NCBI GenBank assembly: GCA_034376725.1 | Contig: JAXMJH010000113.1 | Coordinates: 1 to 27,536 of the forward strand | Length of the DNA: 27,536 nucleotides | Source of the DNA: UBA11164 sp034376725 | GTDB taxonomy: Bacteria; Pseudomonadota; Gammaproteobacteria; Xanthomonadales; Xanthomonadaceae | Direction of reading: 5' to 3' | Shown: piece by piece, positions 1 to 7,209 of the stretch | Position numbering within the stretch: position 1 is the first letter of the stretch | Layout of the letters: every line of letters begins with the position of its first letter | Program-made: the position numbers and the translations under genes | The notes under the pieces: model-generated | Seen by the model: the letters and a program-made list of their open reading frames with translations, nothing else | What the model was told of the DNA's origin: nothing | The model's database searches: none

Positions 1-205
1 AGAGCCGTCCCACGCTCTGCGTCGCTTGCATATCTATACAAATTGACGTGATCTCATGTAAACGGACTCTACTATCGGAATGTCCCCCGATCGCAGACGC
101 CCGCACAAGTCACCTGCGCACACTGTCAAAGATCTTCAACCTGAGCCCAGCGCAACCGCGTCTCCGCGACACCCTGAACCCCGTCCCGGCCTCTCGCCGG
201 GTGAG
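1..205 (-). other. rRNA operon leader (5' part, 16S outside window)
   Basis: Read on the minus strand, this stretch follows a very strong promoter and contains TCTTTGACA (complement of 124-132), which resembles the boxA antitermination element. A TGTGCGGGC segment (complement of 99-107) resembles the boxC part of rrn leaders. No credible protein is encoded on either strand. The pattern of strong promoter, GC-rich discriminator, boxA and boxC is that of a 16S rRNA leader, so the 16S gene should begin left of position 1. The 16S sequence itself is not in the window, so this is inference; a stable-RNA or tRNA operon is the alternative. Confidence 0.7.
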
Positions 206-211
206 CCGCCC

Positions 212-239
212 ATTATACGCACATCAAAAAGACCGTCAA
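212..239 (-). promoter_or_regulatory. Strong sigma-70 promoter with UP element, probably rrn P1
   Basis: On the minus strand the -35 box is TTGACG (complement of 234-239) and the -10 box is a perfect TATAAT (complement of 212-217), separated by 16 bases. Upstream, the complement of about 240-262 is an A/T-rich tract with AAAAATAG and CAAAAAG runs, like an UP element. Downstream, GGGCGGC forms a GC-rich discriminator, the feature linked to stringent (ppGpp) control of rRNA promoters. Transcription should start near 205 and run left. Confidence 0.8.
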
Positions 240-301
240 CATCTTTTTGAAAACTATTTTTCGGCGCGCCCCTGGAGAGGATGCACGGTGAGGACGCGTG
301 C

Positions 302-330
302 TTGACAGCGAGCCGCGGCTGGCCAATCTT
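302..330 (+). promoter_or_regulatory. Candidate promoter for the DUF192 gene
   Basis: TTGACA at 302-307 is a consensus -35. The best -10 at 17-base spacing is AATCTT (325-330), which is poor. The position, about 35 bases before the gene's start codon, fits, but the weak -10 keeps confidence low. Confidence 0.3.
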
Positions 331-365
331 CGAGGCGTCGATCAACACCACTTGGAGCCTTTGCC

Positions 366-827
366 TTGAACCGTTCCCCCGTCCTTGTCGCGCTGGCTCT
401 GCTGTTCCTGTCGCTGCTGACTTCGTGCGCTGGCTACGCGGCACCCTGGGTCGAGCTGAAAGGCCAGCGCTTCACGGTGGAGGTAGCGGATACCGATGCC
501 GCGCGCGCGCGCGGTCTTATGTTCCGCACCGAATTGGCACCGGACCACGGCATGTTGTTCATCCACGATCGCGAGGAGCCGCAGGCGTTCTGGATGCGCA
601 ACACCCGAATCCCGCTGGACATCCTGTACTTTGACCGCGATCGCCGCCTGGTCTCGGCGTCGTTGCGCACGCCGCCCTGCTCGGCCGGCTACAACTGCCC
701 CAGCTATCCGAGCCGCGGTCCGGCATTGTTCACACTGGAATTGAATGCCGGCGTGGCGGAACGGCTGGGCGTGAGCACTGGCGATGAACTGGTGTTCGGC
801 CCGGACGTGCCGGTCACCTCCCCTTGA
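366..827 (+). CDS. DUF192 family exported protein
   Basis: A 153-residue protein of the DUF192 family, small beta-rich proteins of unknown biochemical role that are usually exported. Residues 1-20 form a hydrophobic signal segment ending in LTSC, which fits a lipobox with Cys21 as lipidated residue; ordinary Sec cleavage after AGYAA is the alternative. The mature part carries the family's hallmark stretches: a RARGLMFR motif, then GMLFI, then FWMRNTRIPLDILY, and near the end a GV-A-RLG-DE pattern. The start codon is TTG, chosen because GGAG (354-357) sits 8 bases upstream and the signal peptide begins there. It is transcribed divergently from the presumed rRNA operon and precedes a SirB1-like gene by 31 bases, possibly co-transcribed. 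Family assignment is secure, function unknown. Confidence 0.9.
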   Translation: MNRSPVLVALALLFLSLLTSCAGYAAPWVELKGQRFTVEVADTDAARARGLMFRTELAPDHGMLFIHDREEPQAFWMRNTRIPLDILYFDRDRRLVSASLRTPPCSAGYNCPSYPSRGPALFTLELNAGVAERLGVSTGDELVFGPDVPVTSP

Positions 828-858
828 TCTGAGGCGCGGCAGACTTCATCTTGCAGAC

Positions 859-1701
859 ATGGATATCGACACGACATTGCCAAGCTGGTCCGATCTGGCG
901 GCGCTGGACGATGAGTCGCTGCCGCTGCTGGACACCGCGCTACTGATTGCCAGGGACGAGTACCCCGACCTCGATCCGGCGGTGTGCCGTCGCGCACTCG
1001 ATGACTACGCTGCGAAGATTCGTGCCGGCCTTGAAGAGGATGCCGACGAGACTGCCCGGCTGGTGGCGTTGAATCGCTTCCTGTTCGACGAGCTGGGCTA
1101 CGCCGGCAATCACGACGATTACGAAGATCCGCGCAACAGCTACATGAACATCGTGCTGGATCGGCGTCTGGGCATACCGTTGTCGCTTGCCGTGGTGCAG
1201 ATCGAGGTGGCGCGGCGGCTGGACTTGCAGCTCGACGGCATTTCGTTCCCTGGCCATTTTCTGGTTCGCATGCCGCTGCCAGGTGGCATTGTGGTGGTCG
1301 ATCCGTTCAACAAGGGGCGGCCGTTGGCGGCCTCGGAGCTGCGCGAGCGGGCGCGACCCTACCTCAACGACAACGAGCCGGACGACGATCAGTTGCTGGA
1401 GATCCTTTCACCGGCCAGCCACCGGGCGATCCTGGTGCGTATGCTGCGCAACCTGAAGGGCCTGTACGCCAAACAAGAAGACTGGGGCCGCCTGGCGCGC
1501 TGCTGCGACCGACTGCTGAAGCTGCATCCGGGCGACGGAAACGAGCTGCGCGATCGCGGTCTGGCCTACCTCAAGCTGGGTCACACACACGGTGCCCGGG
1601 AAGACCTGGGTCAATACCTGCGCCGGTTCGCCAAGGCGCCTGATGCGCGCATCGTGCGCGAAGCGCTCATCGATGCGGGGCCTTTGGCGCGGCTGAATTG
1701 A
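859..1701 (+). CDS. SirB1 family protein (transglutaminase-like plus TPR)
   Basis: A 280-residue protein resembling the SirB1/YchA family. The central part (about residues 80-170) has the transglutaminase-like core with LNRFLFDELGYAGN, DPRNSYMNIVLDRRLGIPLSLA and the FPGHFLVR segment, typical of SirB1 proteins. The C-terminal third (about 200-270) reads as tetratricopeptide-like helices, with DRGLAYLKLG followed by a REDLGQYL helix. No catalytic activity is established for the family, and the transglutaminase fold may be degenerate. An in-frame upstream start at 784 would overlap the DUF192 gene and adds unconserved, arginine-rich sequence, so ATG at 859 is preferred. The gene is convergent with rubredoxin, 14 bases away. 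Confidence 0.85.
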   Translation: MDIDTTLPSWSDLAALDDESLPLLDTALLIARDEYPDLDPAVCRRALDDYAAKIRAGLEEDADETARLVALNRFLFDELGYAGNHDDYEDPRNSYMNIVLDRRLGIPLSLAVVQIEVARRLDLQLDGISFPGHFLVRMPLPGGIVVVDPFNKGRPLAASELRERARPYLNDNEPDDDQLLEILSPASHRAILVRMLRNLKGLYAKQEDWGRLARCCDRLLKLHPGDGNELRDRGLAYLKLGHTHGAREDLGQYLRRFAKAPDARIVREALIDAGPLARLN

Positions 1702-1715
1702 ACCACCGCGACGCG

Positions 1716-1919
1716 TCAGTCCAGCGGCATCATCTCGAAATCGTCCTTGGTAACGCCGCAGTCCGGGCAGGTCCATGCCTCGGGGACATCTTCCCAGCGG
1801 GTACCCGGCGCGATGCCCTCTTCGGGAAGACCGTCGGCCTCGCTGTAGATGAAGCCGCAGACCACGCACATCCAGCTTCGGAATGGGTGGGTCAGCGAGT
1901 CGGTGGCGGGCAAAGTCAT
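1716..1919 (-). CDS. Rubredoxin
   Basis: A 67-residue one-electron carrier with a single iron held by four cysteines: CVVCG near residue 18 and CPDCG near residue 50. Between them is the family's conserved GLPEEGIAPGTRWEDVPEAW segment and after them KDDFEMM. Rubredoxins are soluble cytoplasmic electron-transfer proteins that serve, for example, alkane hydroxylases or peroxide and superoxide reductases; no such partner lies nearby. The N-terminus is about 14 residues longer than minimal rubredoxins. ATG at 1919 is the best start, although no clear Shine-Dalgarno precedes it. It lies divergent from thiE-hemL, an arrangement common in gammaproteobacteria. Confidence 0.95.
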   Translation of the reverse strand: MTLPATDSLTHPFRSWMCVVCGFIYSEADGLPEEGIAPGTRWEDVPEAWTCPDCGVTKDDFEMMPLD

Positions 1920-1946
1920 GGGGTCGAAACAGTTTGGGCAAACGCC

Positions 1947-1952
1947 ATTTTA
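1947..1952 (-). promoter_or_regulatory. Candidate -10 box for rubredoxin
   Basis: The complement of 1947-1952 reads TAAAAT, one mismatch from the consensus -10, 27 bases upstream of the rubredoxin start. The best -35 (TTGGCC) lies at a long 19-base spacing, so the call is tentative. Confidence 0.3.
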
Positions 1953-2005
1953 CATGCCTGCGTCGGAGCTGGGCCAATCCGCCCATGGCCTGAGAGAATC
2001 TGTCG

Positions 2006-2647
2006 ATGACCGGATCAAGCCACTGGCCCGCACGCGGCCTCTACGCAATCACTCCCGACGAGGCCGATACCGCTCGGCTTATGGACCGGACGCAGGCGGT
2101 CCTCGAAGCCGGCGTCAGCCTGCTGCAATACCGCAACAAGTCGGCGCCGACTGCGTTGCGCGAAAATCAGGCGCTGGCCCTGTCCGACCTGTGCGCGCGC
2201 CTTTCGGTGCCGCTGATCATCAACGACGACCTTGGCCTCGCACTCGCCGTCGGCGCTTCGGGCGTGCATCTGGGCGAATCCGACGGCACGCTCGCCGCCG
2301 CCCGGCAACGCATGGGGCCAGCGGCGATCATCGGCGCATCGTGCTATGCCAGTCTCGAACGCGCCCGCGACGCGCGCGACGCCGGCGCGAGCTATCTGGC
2401 CTTCGGCTCCTGCTTCGCATCGACCAGCAAACCCGGCAGGCCGCGCGTTGCGCCGGCAGTCATCACCGAAGCCGCTGCGCTCGGCCTGCCCAGAGTGGCG
2501 ATCGGCGGGCTGAAGCCGGACAATGCCGGCATGTTCGTTGCCGCCGGCGCCGACCTGATCGCCGTCATCAGCGGGTTGTTCGAGGCCCCCGACCCGGGCG
2601 CCGCAGCGCGTCAGTATCTTTCCCTTTTCTCGAATCGGCACCCATGA
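2006..2647 (+). CDS. thiE: Thiamine-phosphate synthase
   Basis: A 213-residue TIM-barrel enzyme that joins HMP-pyrophosphate and the thiazole phosphate to make thiamine phosphate in the cytoplasm. Conserved family stretches are visible in order: GLYAITP at the N-terminus, LLQYRNKSA (phosphate and substrate binding), LIINDD, GVHLGESD, IGASCY, YLAFGSCFAS-SKPG, VAIGGLKPDN and AVISGLF. Length matches the family. ATG at 2006 is preceded by GAGAGA about 10 bases upstream. The stop codon overlaps the hemL start in ATGA, so the two are translationally coupled. Although the leader contains CTGAGAGA, the rest of a TPP riboswitch is not present. Confidence 0.95.
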   Translation: MTGSSHWPARGLYAITPDEADTARLMDRTQAVLEAGVSLLQYRNKSAPTALRENQALALSDLCARLSVPLIINDDLGLALAVGASGVHLGESDGTLAAARQRMGPAAIIGASCYASLERARDARDAGASYLAFGSCFASTSKPGRPRVAPAVITEAAALGLPRVAIGGLKPDNAGMFVAAGADLIAVISGLFEAPDPGAAARQYLSLFSNRHP

Positions 2648-3933
2648 CCACCAGCTCAAGCCACGAATTGTTCACCCGCGCCCTCTCCCTGATGCCCGGT
2701 GGCGTCAATTCTCCGGTCCGCGCCTTCCAGTCGGTCGGCGGCGAACCGTTTTTTGCCCAGCGTGCCAAAGGCGCGTACCTGTTCGATGTCGACGGCAATC
2801 GCTACATCGACTACATCGGCTCCTGGGGGCCGATGATCGCCGGCCACGCCCACCCTCGGGTGCTGGAGGCGGTGTTCAACGTGGCTCGCGAAGGATTGAG
2901 CTTCGGCGTGCCCAATCCACTGGAAGTGACCATGGCCGAGACCCTCGTGCGCATGGTGCCGTCGGTGGAGATGGTACGCATGGTCAACTCCGGCACCGAG
3001 GCGACGCTGTCGGCCATCCGGCTGGCCCGCGGCGCCACCGGTCGCAGCCGGATCGTCAAGTTCGAAGGGTGCTACCACGGCCATGGCGACTCGTTTCTGG
3101 TCAAGGCCGGTTCCGGCGCCCTTACCCTTGGCCTGCCCAACTCACCGGGCGTACCGCAGGCGCTGGCCGATCTCACCTTGACTCTGCCCTACAACGACTT
3201 CGACGCAGCCAGCCGGCTGTTCGACGAAGTCGGCGATGAAGTCGCCGCGCTGATCGTCGAGCCGATTGCCGGCAACATGAACTGCATTCTTCCCAGGGAA
3301 GGCTACCTCGCTCATCTGCGCAGCCTGTGCAACCGTCACGGCGTCGTGCTGATCTTCGATGAAGTGATGACCGGCTTTCGGGTTGCCGTCGGCGGCGCCC
3401 AGCAGCTCTACCGGGTTCGCCCGGACCTGACCACATTCGGCAAGATCATCGGCGGCGGCATGCCGGTGGGCGCCTACGGCGGCAGCCGGGCGCTGATGCA
3501 GCAGATCGCGCCGTCCGGACCGATTTACCAGGCCGGCACGCTGTCCGGCAATCCGGTGGCGATGGCTGCCGGTCTAGCCACGCTCGAACTGATCCGCCAA
3601 CCGGGCTTCCATGCCGATCTCGAGGCCAAAACGCACCAACTCTGCGATGGACTGGAAGCCGCCGCTGCCGAAGCCGGGGTGCCGGTGACGACCAACCGCA
3701 CCTGCGGCATGTTCGGCCTGTTTTTCACTGACCGCCAGGTGGAAACCTACGCCCAGGCGACAGCCTGCGACGGCGAGGCATTCAAGCGATTCTTTCATGC
3801 CATGCTCGGCCTGGGCGTCTATCTGGCGCCTTCGGCGTTCGAGGCCGGCTTCATTTCCAGCGCGCATAGCGAACTGGACATCCAGGCCACCATCGAGGCC
3901 GCACGCATCGCCTTTCGCACGGCCAAGGGCTGA
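2644..3933 (+). CDS. hemL: Glutamate-1-semialdehyde 2,1-aminomutase
   Basis: A 429-residue PLP enzyme that converts glutamate-1-semialdehyde to 5-aminolevulinate, the first committed tetrapyrrole precursor in the C5 pathway. The order of motifs is diagnostic: LMPGGVNSPVRAF at residues 16-28, NSGTEA at 115-120, GCYHGH near 143-148, the PLP-contacting FDEVMTGFR near 238-246, and the Schiff-base lysine in FGKIIGGGMPVGA (Lys267). Length equals that of typical bacterial GSAM. ATG at 2644 overlaps the thiE stop by four bases, and the long upstream in-frame extension runs through thiE in another frame and is not protein. Pairing of thiE with hemL is common in gammaproteobacteria. Confidence 0.97.
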   Translation: MTTSSSHELFTRALSLMPGGVNSPVRAFQSVGGEPFFAQRAKGAYLFDVDGNRYIDYIGSWGPMIAGHAHPRVLEAVFNVAREGLSFGVPNPLEVTMAETLVRMVPSVEMVRMVNSGTEATLSAIRLARGATGRSRIVKFEGCYHGHGDSFLVKAGSGALTLGLPNSPGVPQALADLTLTLPYNDFDAASRLFDEVGDEVAALIVEPIAGNMNCILPREGYLAHLRSLCNRHGVVLIFDEVMTGFRVAVGGAQQLYRVRPDLTTFGKIIGGGMPVGAYGGSRALMQQIAPSGPIYQAGTLSGNPVAMAAGLATLELIRQPGFHADLEAKTHQLCDGLEAAAAEAGVPVTTNRTCGMFGLFFTDRQVETYAQATACDGEAFKRFFHAMLGLGVYLAPSAFEAGFISSAHSELDIQATIEAARIAFRTAKG

Positions 3934-3969
3934 GCCCGACGCCGCCGCAGCCAACCGAGGAAACACGCC

Positions 3970-5091
3970 ATGCGACTGGAAACCCGCGCGGTCCACGCCG
4001 GCGCCGAGCCGGATGGCGAAACCGGCGCACTGTCTCCGCCACTGCATCTGGCGACCACCTACGCCCATGCGCCGGATGGCCTGCGCGAAGATGGCCTGCT
4101 TTATCAGCGCCGCGACAATCCCACCCAGCGCCGCCTGGAAACCGCGTTGGCGGCGCTCGATGGTGCGGCGCGCGCGCTGTTCTTTGCTTCGGGCGTCAGC
4201 GCCGGGGCCGCTGCGCTGCACGGCCTGGCGCCGGGCAGCCGGGTCATCGTCCAGAACGATCTCTACAGCGGCCTGCGGATCCAGATGCAGCACTACGCGC
4301 AGCGCTGGCAGCTCGAAGTGGACGTATGCGACCTGGCCGACCTCGACGCCGCCCGGACCGCACTGGGCAGACCGGCTGCGCTGGTCTGGGCCGAGTCGCC
4401 GTCCAATCCGCTGATGCGGGTGATCGATATCCAGGCGCTGGCCGCACTGGCGCGCGGCGCCGGCGCGCGGCTGTTGGTCGACAGCACCTTTGCCCCGCCG
4501 ACGGTGCAGCAGCCGCTCGCGCTCGGCGCCGACATCGTGCTGCATTCCGCCACCAAGTACATGGGCGGCCATAGCGACGTGATGGGCGGCGTGCTGTGTT
4601 TTGCGCTGGATGGCGAACATGCCGAGGCGGCATTCACCGCGCGCGAATTCATCGGCCTCAATGCCTCGCCGTTCGCCGCCTGGCTGGTGCTGCGTGGCCT
4701 GCGTTCGATGCCGGCGCGGATGGCCTGGCACTGCGCCAGCGCCGCGCGTATCGCGACCTGCCTCGATCAGCATTCCGCCGTGACCGCAGTGCACTACCCG
4801 GGACTGGACTCACACCCCGGTCATGCCCTGGCCGCGCGGCAAATGCGCGGGTTTGGCGGCATGCTCAGCTTTCAGGTGGCCGGCGGACGCGAGGCCGCGC
4901 TGGCGGTCGCTTCGCGCTTGCAGTTGTTCATCAACGCCACCTCGCTGGGCGGCAGCGAGTCCCTGGTCGAGCATCGCGTATCGGTGGAAGGCCCGCAATC
5001 CAGCACGCCGCCGGATCTGCTCCGGCTGTCGGTCGGCCTTGAGCACGTCGACGACCTGATCGACGACCTCCAGCAGGCGCTTTCAGGGTGA
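3970..5091 (+). CDS. PLP-dependent trans-sulfuration enzyme (Cys/Met metabolism)
   Basis: A 373-residue member of the Cys/Met metabolism PLP family (cystathionine gamma-synthase, gamma-lyase and beta-lyase group). Seen in order: TRAVHAGAEPD at the N-terminus, a YQRRDNPTQ segment replacing the usual YSR-NPT, the FFASGVSA turn, AESPSNPLMRV, the PLP-ring Asp171 in LLVDSTFAPP, and SATKYMGGHSD with the Schiff-base Lys196. The C-terminus keeps SLGGSESLVEHR and LRLSVGLEHVDDLIDDL. Substrate cannot be assigned from sequence alone; cystathionine gamma-lyase or gamma-synthase are the main options. It starts 36 bases after hemL and its stop overlaps the next gene's GTG, implying one transcript. Confidence 0.9.
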   Translation: MRLETRAVHAGAEPDGETGALSPPLHLATTYAHAPDGLREDGLLYQRRDNPTQRRLETALAALDGAARALFFASGVSAGAAALHGLAPGSRVIVQNDLYSGLRIQMQHYAQRWQLEVDVCDLADLDAARTALGRPAALVWAESPSNPLMRVIDIQALAALARGAGARLLVDSTFAPPTVQQPLALGADIVLHSATKYMGGHSDVMGGVLCFALDGEHAEAAFTAREFIGLNASPFAAWLVLRGLRSMPARMAWHCASAARIATCLDQHSAVTAVHYPGLDSHPGHALAARQMRGFGGMLSFQVAGGREAALAVASRLQLFINATSLGGSESLVEHRVSVEGPQSSTPPDLLRLSVGLEHVDDLIDDLQQALSG

Positions 5092-5927
5092 GCGTGGATC
5101 GCTTCCAGGAGCCCGCGCCCTGGCCGCAGCCCGGCTGGCGCCGGCGAACCTACGATGTCATCTTCGGCCATGACACGCCGGCCGGGTTGCGCTTCGATCT
5201 GCTGCTGATCATCTTCATCGTGGCCAGCGTGGCAATCACCATGACCGACACCGTCGCGTCACTGCACGCGCGCTACCAAACGCTCTTCTATGCGCTGGAA
5301 TGGGGCTTCACGCTGCTGTTCACCGCCGAGTACATCGTCCGGCTGGCGATCGTCGAACGACCGGCGCGCTACGCCAGGAGCTTCTTCGGCATCGTCGATC
5401 TGCTGGCGATCCTGCCGACCTACCTGTCGCTGCTGATTGCCGGCAGCCAGTACCTGCTGGTGGTCCGGCTGCTGCGCATCCTGCGTATTTTCCGACTGCT
5501 GAAGCTGGTCCGCTATGTCAGCGAGGCGGGCGTGATGCTCACCGCGCTGGCCCGCAGCCGGCGCAAGATCTTCGTGTTTCTCATCTTCATGCTGATCCTG
5601 GTTACCGTATTCGGCGCCCTGATGTATCTCATCGAAGGCCCGCAGAACGGCTTCACCAGCATTCCGATCGGCATGTACTGGGCCATCGTCACGGTCGCCA
5701 CGGTGGGCTTCGGCGACATCGCACCGGCGACCGCGCTGGGACGCATGGTCACTTCCGTGCTGATCCTGATCGGCTACGGCATCATCGCAGTGCCGACCGG
5801 CATCTACACCGCCGAACTGATGAATACGCTCAAGGGCCAGATCGACGACCGCGAATGCGAACGCTGCGGTCTGATCGGCCATCTGAGCGACGCCCGCTTC
5901 TGCCGGCGCTGCGGCGAACGGTTCTAG
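5088..5927 (+). CDS. Voltage-gated-type ion channel with C-terminal zinc ribbon
   Basis: A 279-residue inner-membrane protein of the six-helix voltage-gated cation channel superfamily, probably a potassium channel. S1 lies near residues 36-53, S2 near 68-88 and S3 near 98-119. S4 is an exemplary voltage sensor with R127, R130, R133, R136, K139 and R142 at every third position. S5 is near 160-182, then the pore loop with selectivity filter TVGFGD (205-210), then S6 near 218-242. The tail holds C257, C260, C272 and C275 (CxxC-11-CxxC), which should bind zinc. The GTG start overlaps the preceding stop in GTGA. The link to the upstream PLP enzyme is positional only. TVGFGD, as opposed to TVGYGD, still fits K+ selectivity. 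Confidence 0.92.
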   Translation: MSVDRFQEPAPWPQPGWRRRTYDVIFGHDTPAGLRFDLLLIIFIVASVAITMTDTVASLHARYQTLFYALEWGFTLLFTAEYIVRLAIVERPARYARSFFGIVDLLAILPTYLSLLIAGSQYLLVVRLLRILRIFRLLKLVRYVSEAGVMLTALARSRRKIFVFLIFMLILVTVFGALMYLIEGPQNGFTSIPIGMYWAIVTVATVGFGDIAPATALGRMVTSVLILIGYGIIAVPTGIYTAELMNTLKGQIDDRECERCGLIGHLSDARFCRRCGERF

Positions 5928-6210
5928 CGGATTGCGGCATTCCTTGCAGAACGTGCGCAGATAATCGGCCCGCCGATGTCGTGGCCAACACCAAAGCCAG
6001 AGCTTTCACTGACCTTCGGGCAGCGAGTTGCTTTCTCTTGCCTGTTCAAAGCCAAGGACAACAACGCCCCGACTCGCCCCGCGCAGATGAATCTCACGCG
6101 GCGCCCTGTGCTGCTCGCCGGACTCGGGCCTATGCGACCGAGCGAAGCGACGACGTAGCGCGTAGCCCGGTCTATCGATCCCGCAGACAATAGCGTTGAA
6201 CCTGCGTAAG
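5928..6210. other. Gene-free stretch with degenerate repeat sequence
   Basis: No convincing gene is seen. A partial REP head, GTAGCCCGG, occurs at 6162-6170 without its closing arm. A segment around 6010-6060 looks like the degenerate intergenic repeats often mistaken for short proteins in related G+C-rich genomes; that resemblance is from memory and untested. No clear terminator for the channel gene is visible. Confidence 0.5.
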
Positions 6211-6417
6211 GCGAGTAGCCCGGCTCAGGCCGAAGGCCGTAAGCCGGGACCGCCGGGTGCAATGGTTCTCGTGGTGTGCGCTTCCTGCCGGGTCAAGAGG
6301 GCAGGATTGCAGTGAGTCGAGACTTTTCGTGACGGCCGGGCATCGGCGGTCCCGGATTTTCGCTGCGCTGCAATCCGGGCTACGCGGAGCGGCGAAGTGC
6401 ATCGGTGGCGCGTGATG
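6211..6417. repeat. REP doublet (BIME-like), copy 1
   Basis: This 207-base unit recurs 263 bases downstream with three mismatches. It has two GTAG-headed REP hairpins facing opposite ways. The first (6215-6248) is GTAG followed by CCCGGCT and its complement AGCCGGG. The second, read on the minus strand (6351-6383), is GTAG followed by CCCGGATT and AATCCGGG. The hairpins' inner flanks also pair: CCGGGACCGCCG (6244-6255) with CGGCGGTCCCGG (6344-6355). In the middle TCCTGCC (6283-6289) pairs with GGCAGGA (6300-6306). Such repeats are mobilised by RAYT (TnpA-REP) transposases; none is in the window. Confidence 0.85.
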
Positions 6418-6473
6418 TCCCCGCGCAGCCCGGCACTTTGATCCGACAAGCCAACGCGATGCACTTGCACCGC

Positions 6474-6680
6474 GCGAGTAGCCCGGCTCAGGCCGAAGGC
6501 CGTAAGCCGGGACCGCCGGGTGCAATGGTTCTCGTGGTGTGCGCTTCCTGCCGGGTCAAGAGGGCAGGATTGCAGTGAGTCGAGGCTTTTCGTGATGGCC
6601 GGGCATCGGCGGTCCCGGATTTTCGCTGCGCTGCAATCCGGGCTACGCGGATCGGCGAAGTGCATCGGTGGCGCGTGATG
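6474..6680. repeat. REP doublet (BIME-like), copy 2
   Basis: Second copy of the 207-base unit. Differences from copy 1 are gagtcgaGgc for gagtcgaGac, gaTgg for gaCgg, and cggaTc for cggaGc. REP hairpins lie at 6478-6511 (plus) and 6614-6646 (minus). The 56-base linker between copies ends in GCACTTGCACC and is not itself repeated. The unit ends 45 bases from the stop codon of the minus-strand glyoxalase gene, so its hairpins may also stabilise or end that transcript. Confidence 0.85.
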
Positions 6681-6725
6681 GATACTTGCTGCCGGATCAA
6701 TGGCCGGGGCTGCCGGCGCGCAAAC

Positions 6726-7148
6726 TCACCACTCCCCGGTGTTCGGCATCGACGCCCACGGCTCCTGCGGCGGCAGCCGGTCGCCTTTTTGCAACAGCTC
6801 GATGGAGATCAGATCCGGGGAGCGGACGAAGGCCATGTGGCCGTCGCGCGGCGGACGGTTGATGGTCACCCCCATCGATTGCAGATGCGCGCACAAGGCG
6901 TAGATATCATCGACCCGATAGGCCAGATGACCGAAGTTGCGCGCGCTTCCGTAGTCTTCTTCAGAACCCCAGTTATAGGTGAGCTCGAGCTCGGCGTCGG
7001 GGTTTTCCGCCGGCGCGAGATAGACCAGGGTGAACTGGCCTTTTTCGCTCTCCATGCGGCGGGTTTCGCTCAGGCCAAGGCCTTCGCAGTAAAACCGCAG
7101 GGAGGCATCGAGGTCGCGAACGCGGACCATGGTGTGCAAATAACGCAT
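6726..7148 (-). CDS. gloA: Glyoxalase I (lactoylglutathione lyase)
   Basis: A 140-residue vicinal-oxygen-chelate protein that isomerises the methylglyoxal-glutathione hemithioacetal to lactoylglutathione in the cytoplasm. It begins MRYLHTMVRV like classical GloA and keeps all four metal ligands in the expected places: His5, Glu55 (in LELTYNW), His74 (in FGHLAY) and Glu117 (in ISIELLQK). ATG at 7148 has GAGGAG close upstream, and homology begins exactly there, so longer in-frame starts are rejected. It is the last gene of the minus-strand run from adk and follows the dehydrogenase gene by 61 bases. The metal (nickel or zinc) cannot be read directly; the short form is typical of Ni-type enzymes. 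Confidence 0.92.
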   Translation of the reverse strand: MRYLHTMVRVRDLDASLRFYCEGLGLSETRRMESEKGQFTLVYLAPAENPDAELELTYNWGSEEDYGSARNFGHLAYRVDDIYALCAHLQSMGVTINRPPRDGHMAFVRSPDLISIELLQKGDRLPPQEPWASMPNTGEW

Positions 7149-7209
7149 GAGAATCTCCTCTCGTGACGACGTGGGAACAAAATCGGCTGAGCAGTCGCGC
7201 GCCGCTGGC

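Noticed and set aside
42..80. TTGACG at 42-47 with TACTAT as a plus-strand promoter
   Set aside because: The spacing is about 21 bases and no gene follows; it lies in the presumed rRNA leader of the other strand.
48..305. Small plus-strand open frame at the left edge
   Set aside because: It runs through the rRNA promoter and leader, has no family similarity and no ribosome site.
1989..2005. CTGAGAGA before thiE as a TPP riboswitch
   Set aside because: Only the short CTGAGA word matches. The conserved GAACCTGA part and the rest of the THI element are missing, and the leader is too short.
6172..6700. Short open frames with MHPAVPAYGLRPEPGYS in the REP region
   Set aside because: They are translations of the GTAG-REP doublets; the same peptide appears in each copy because the DNA is repeated.
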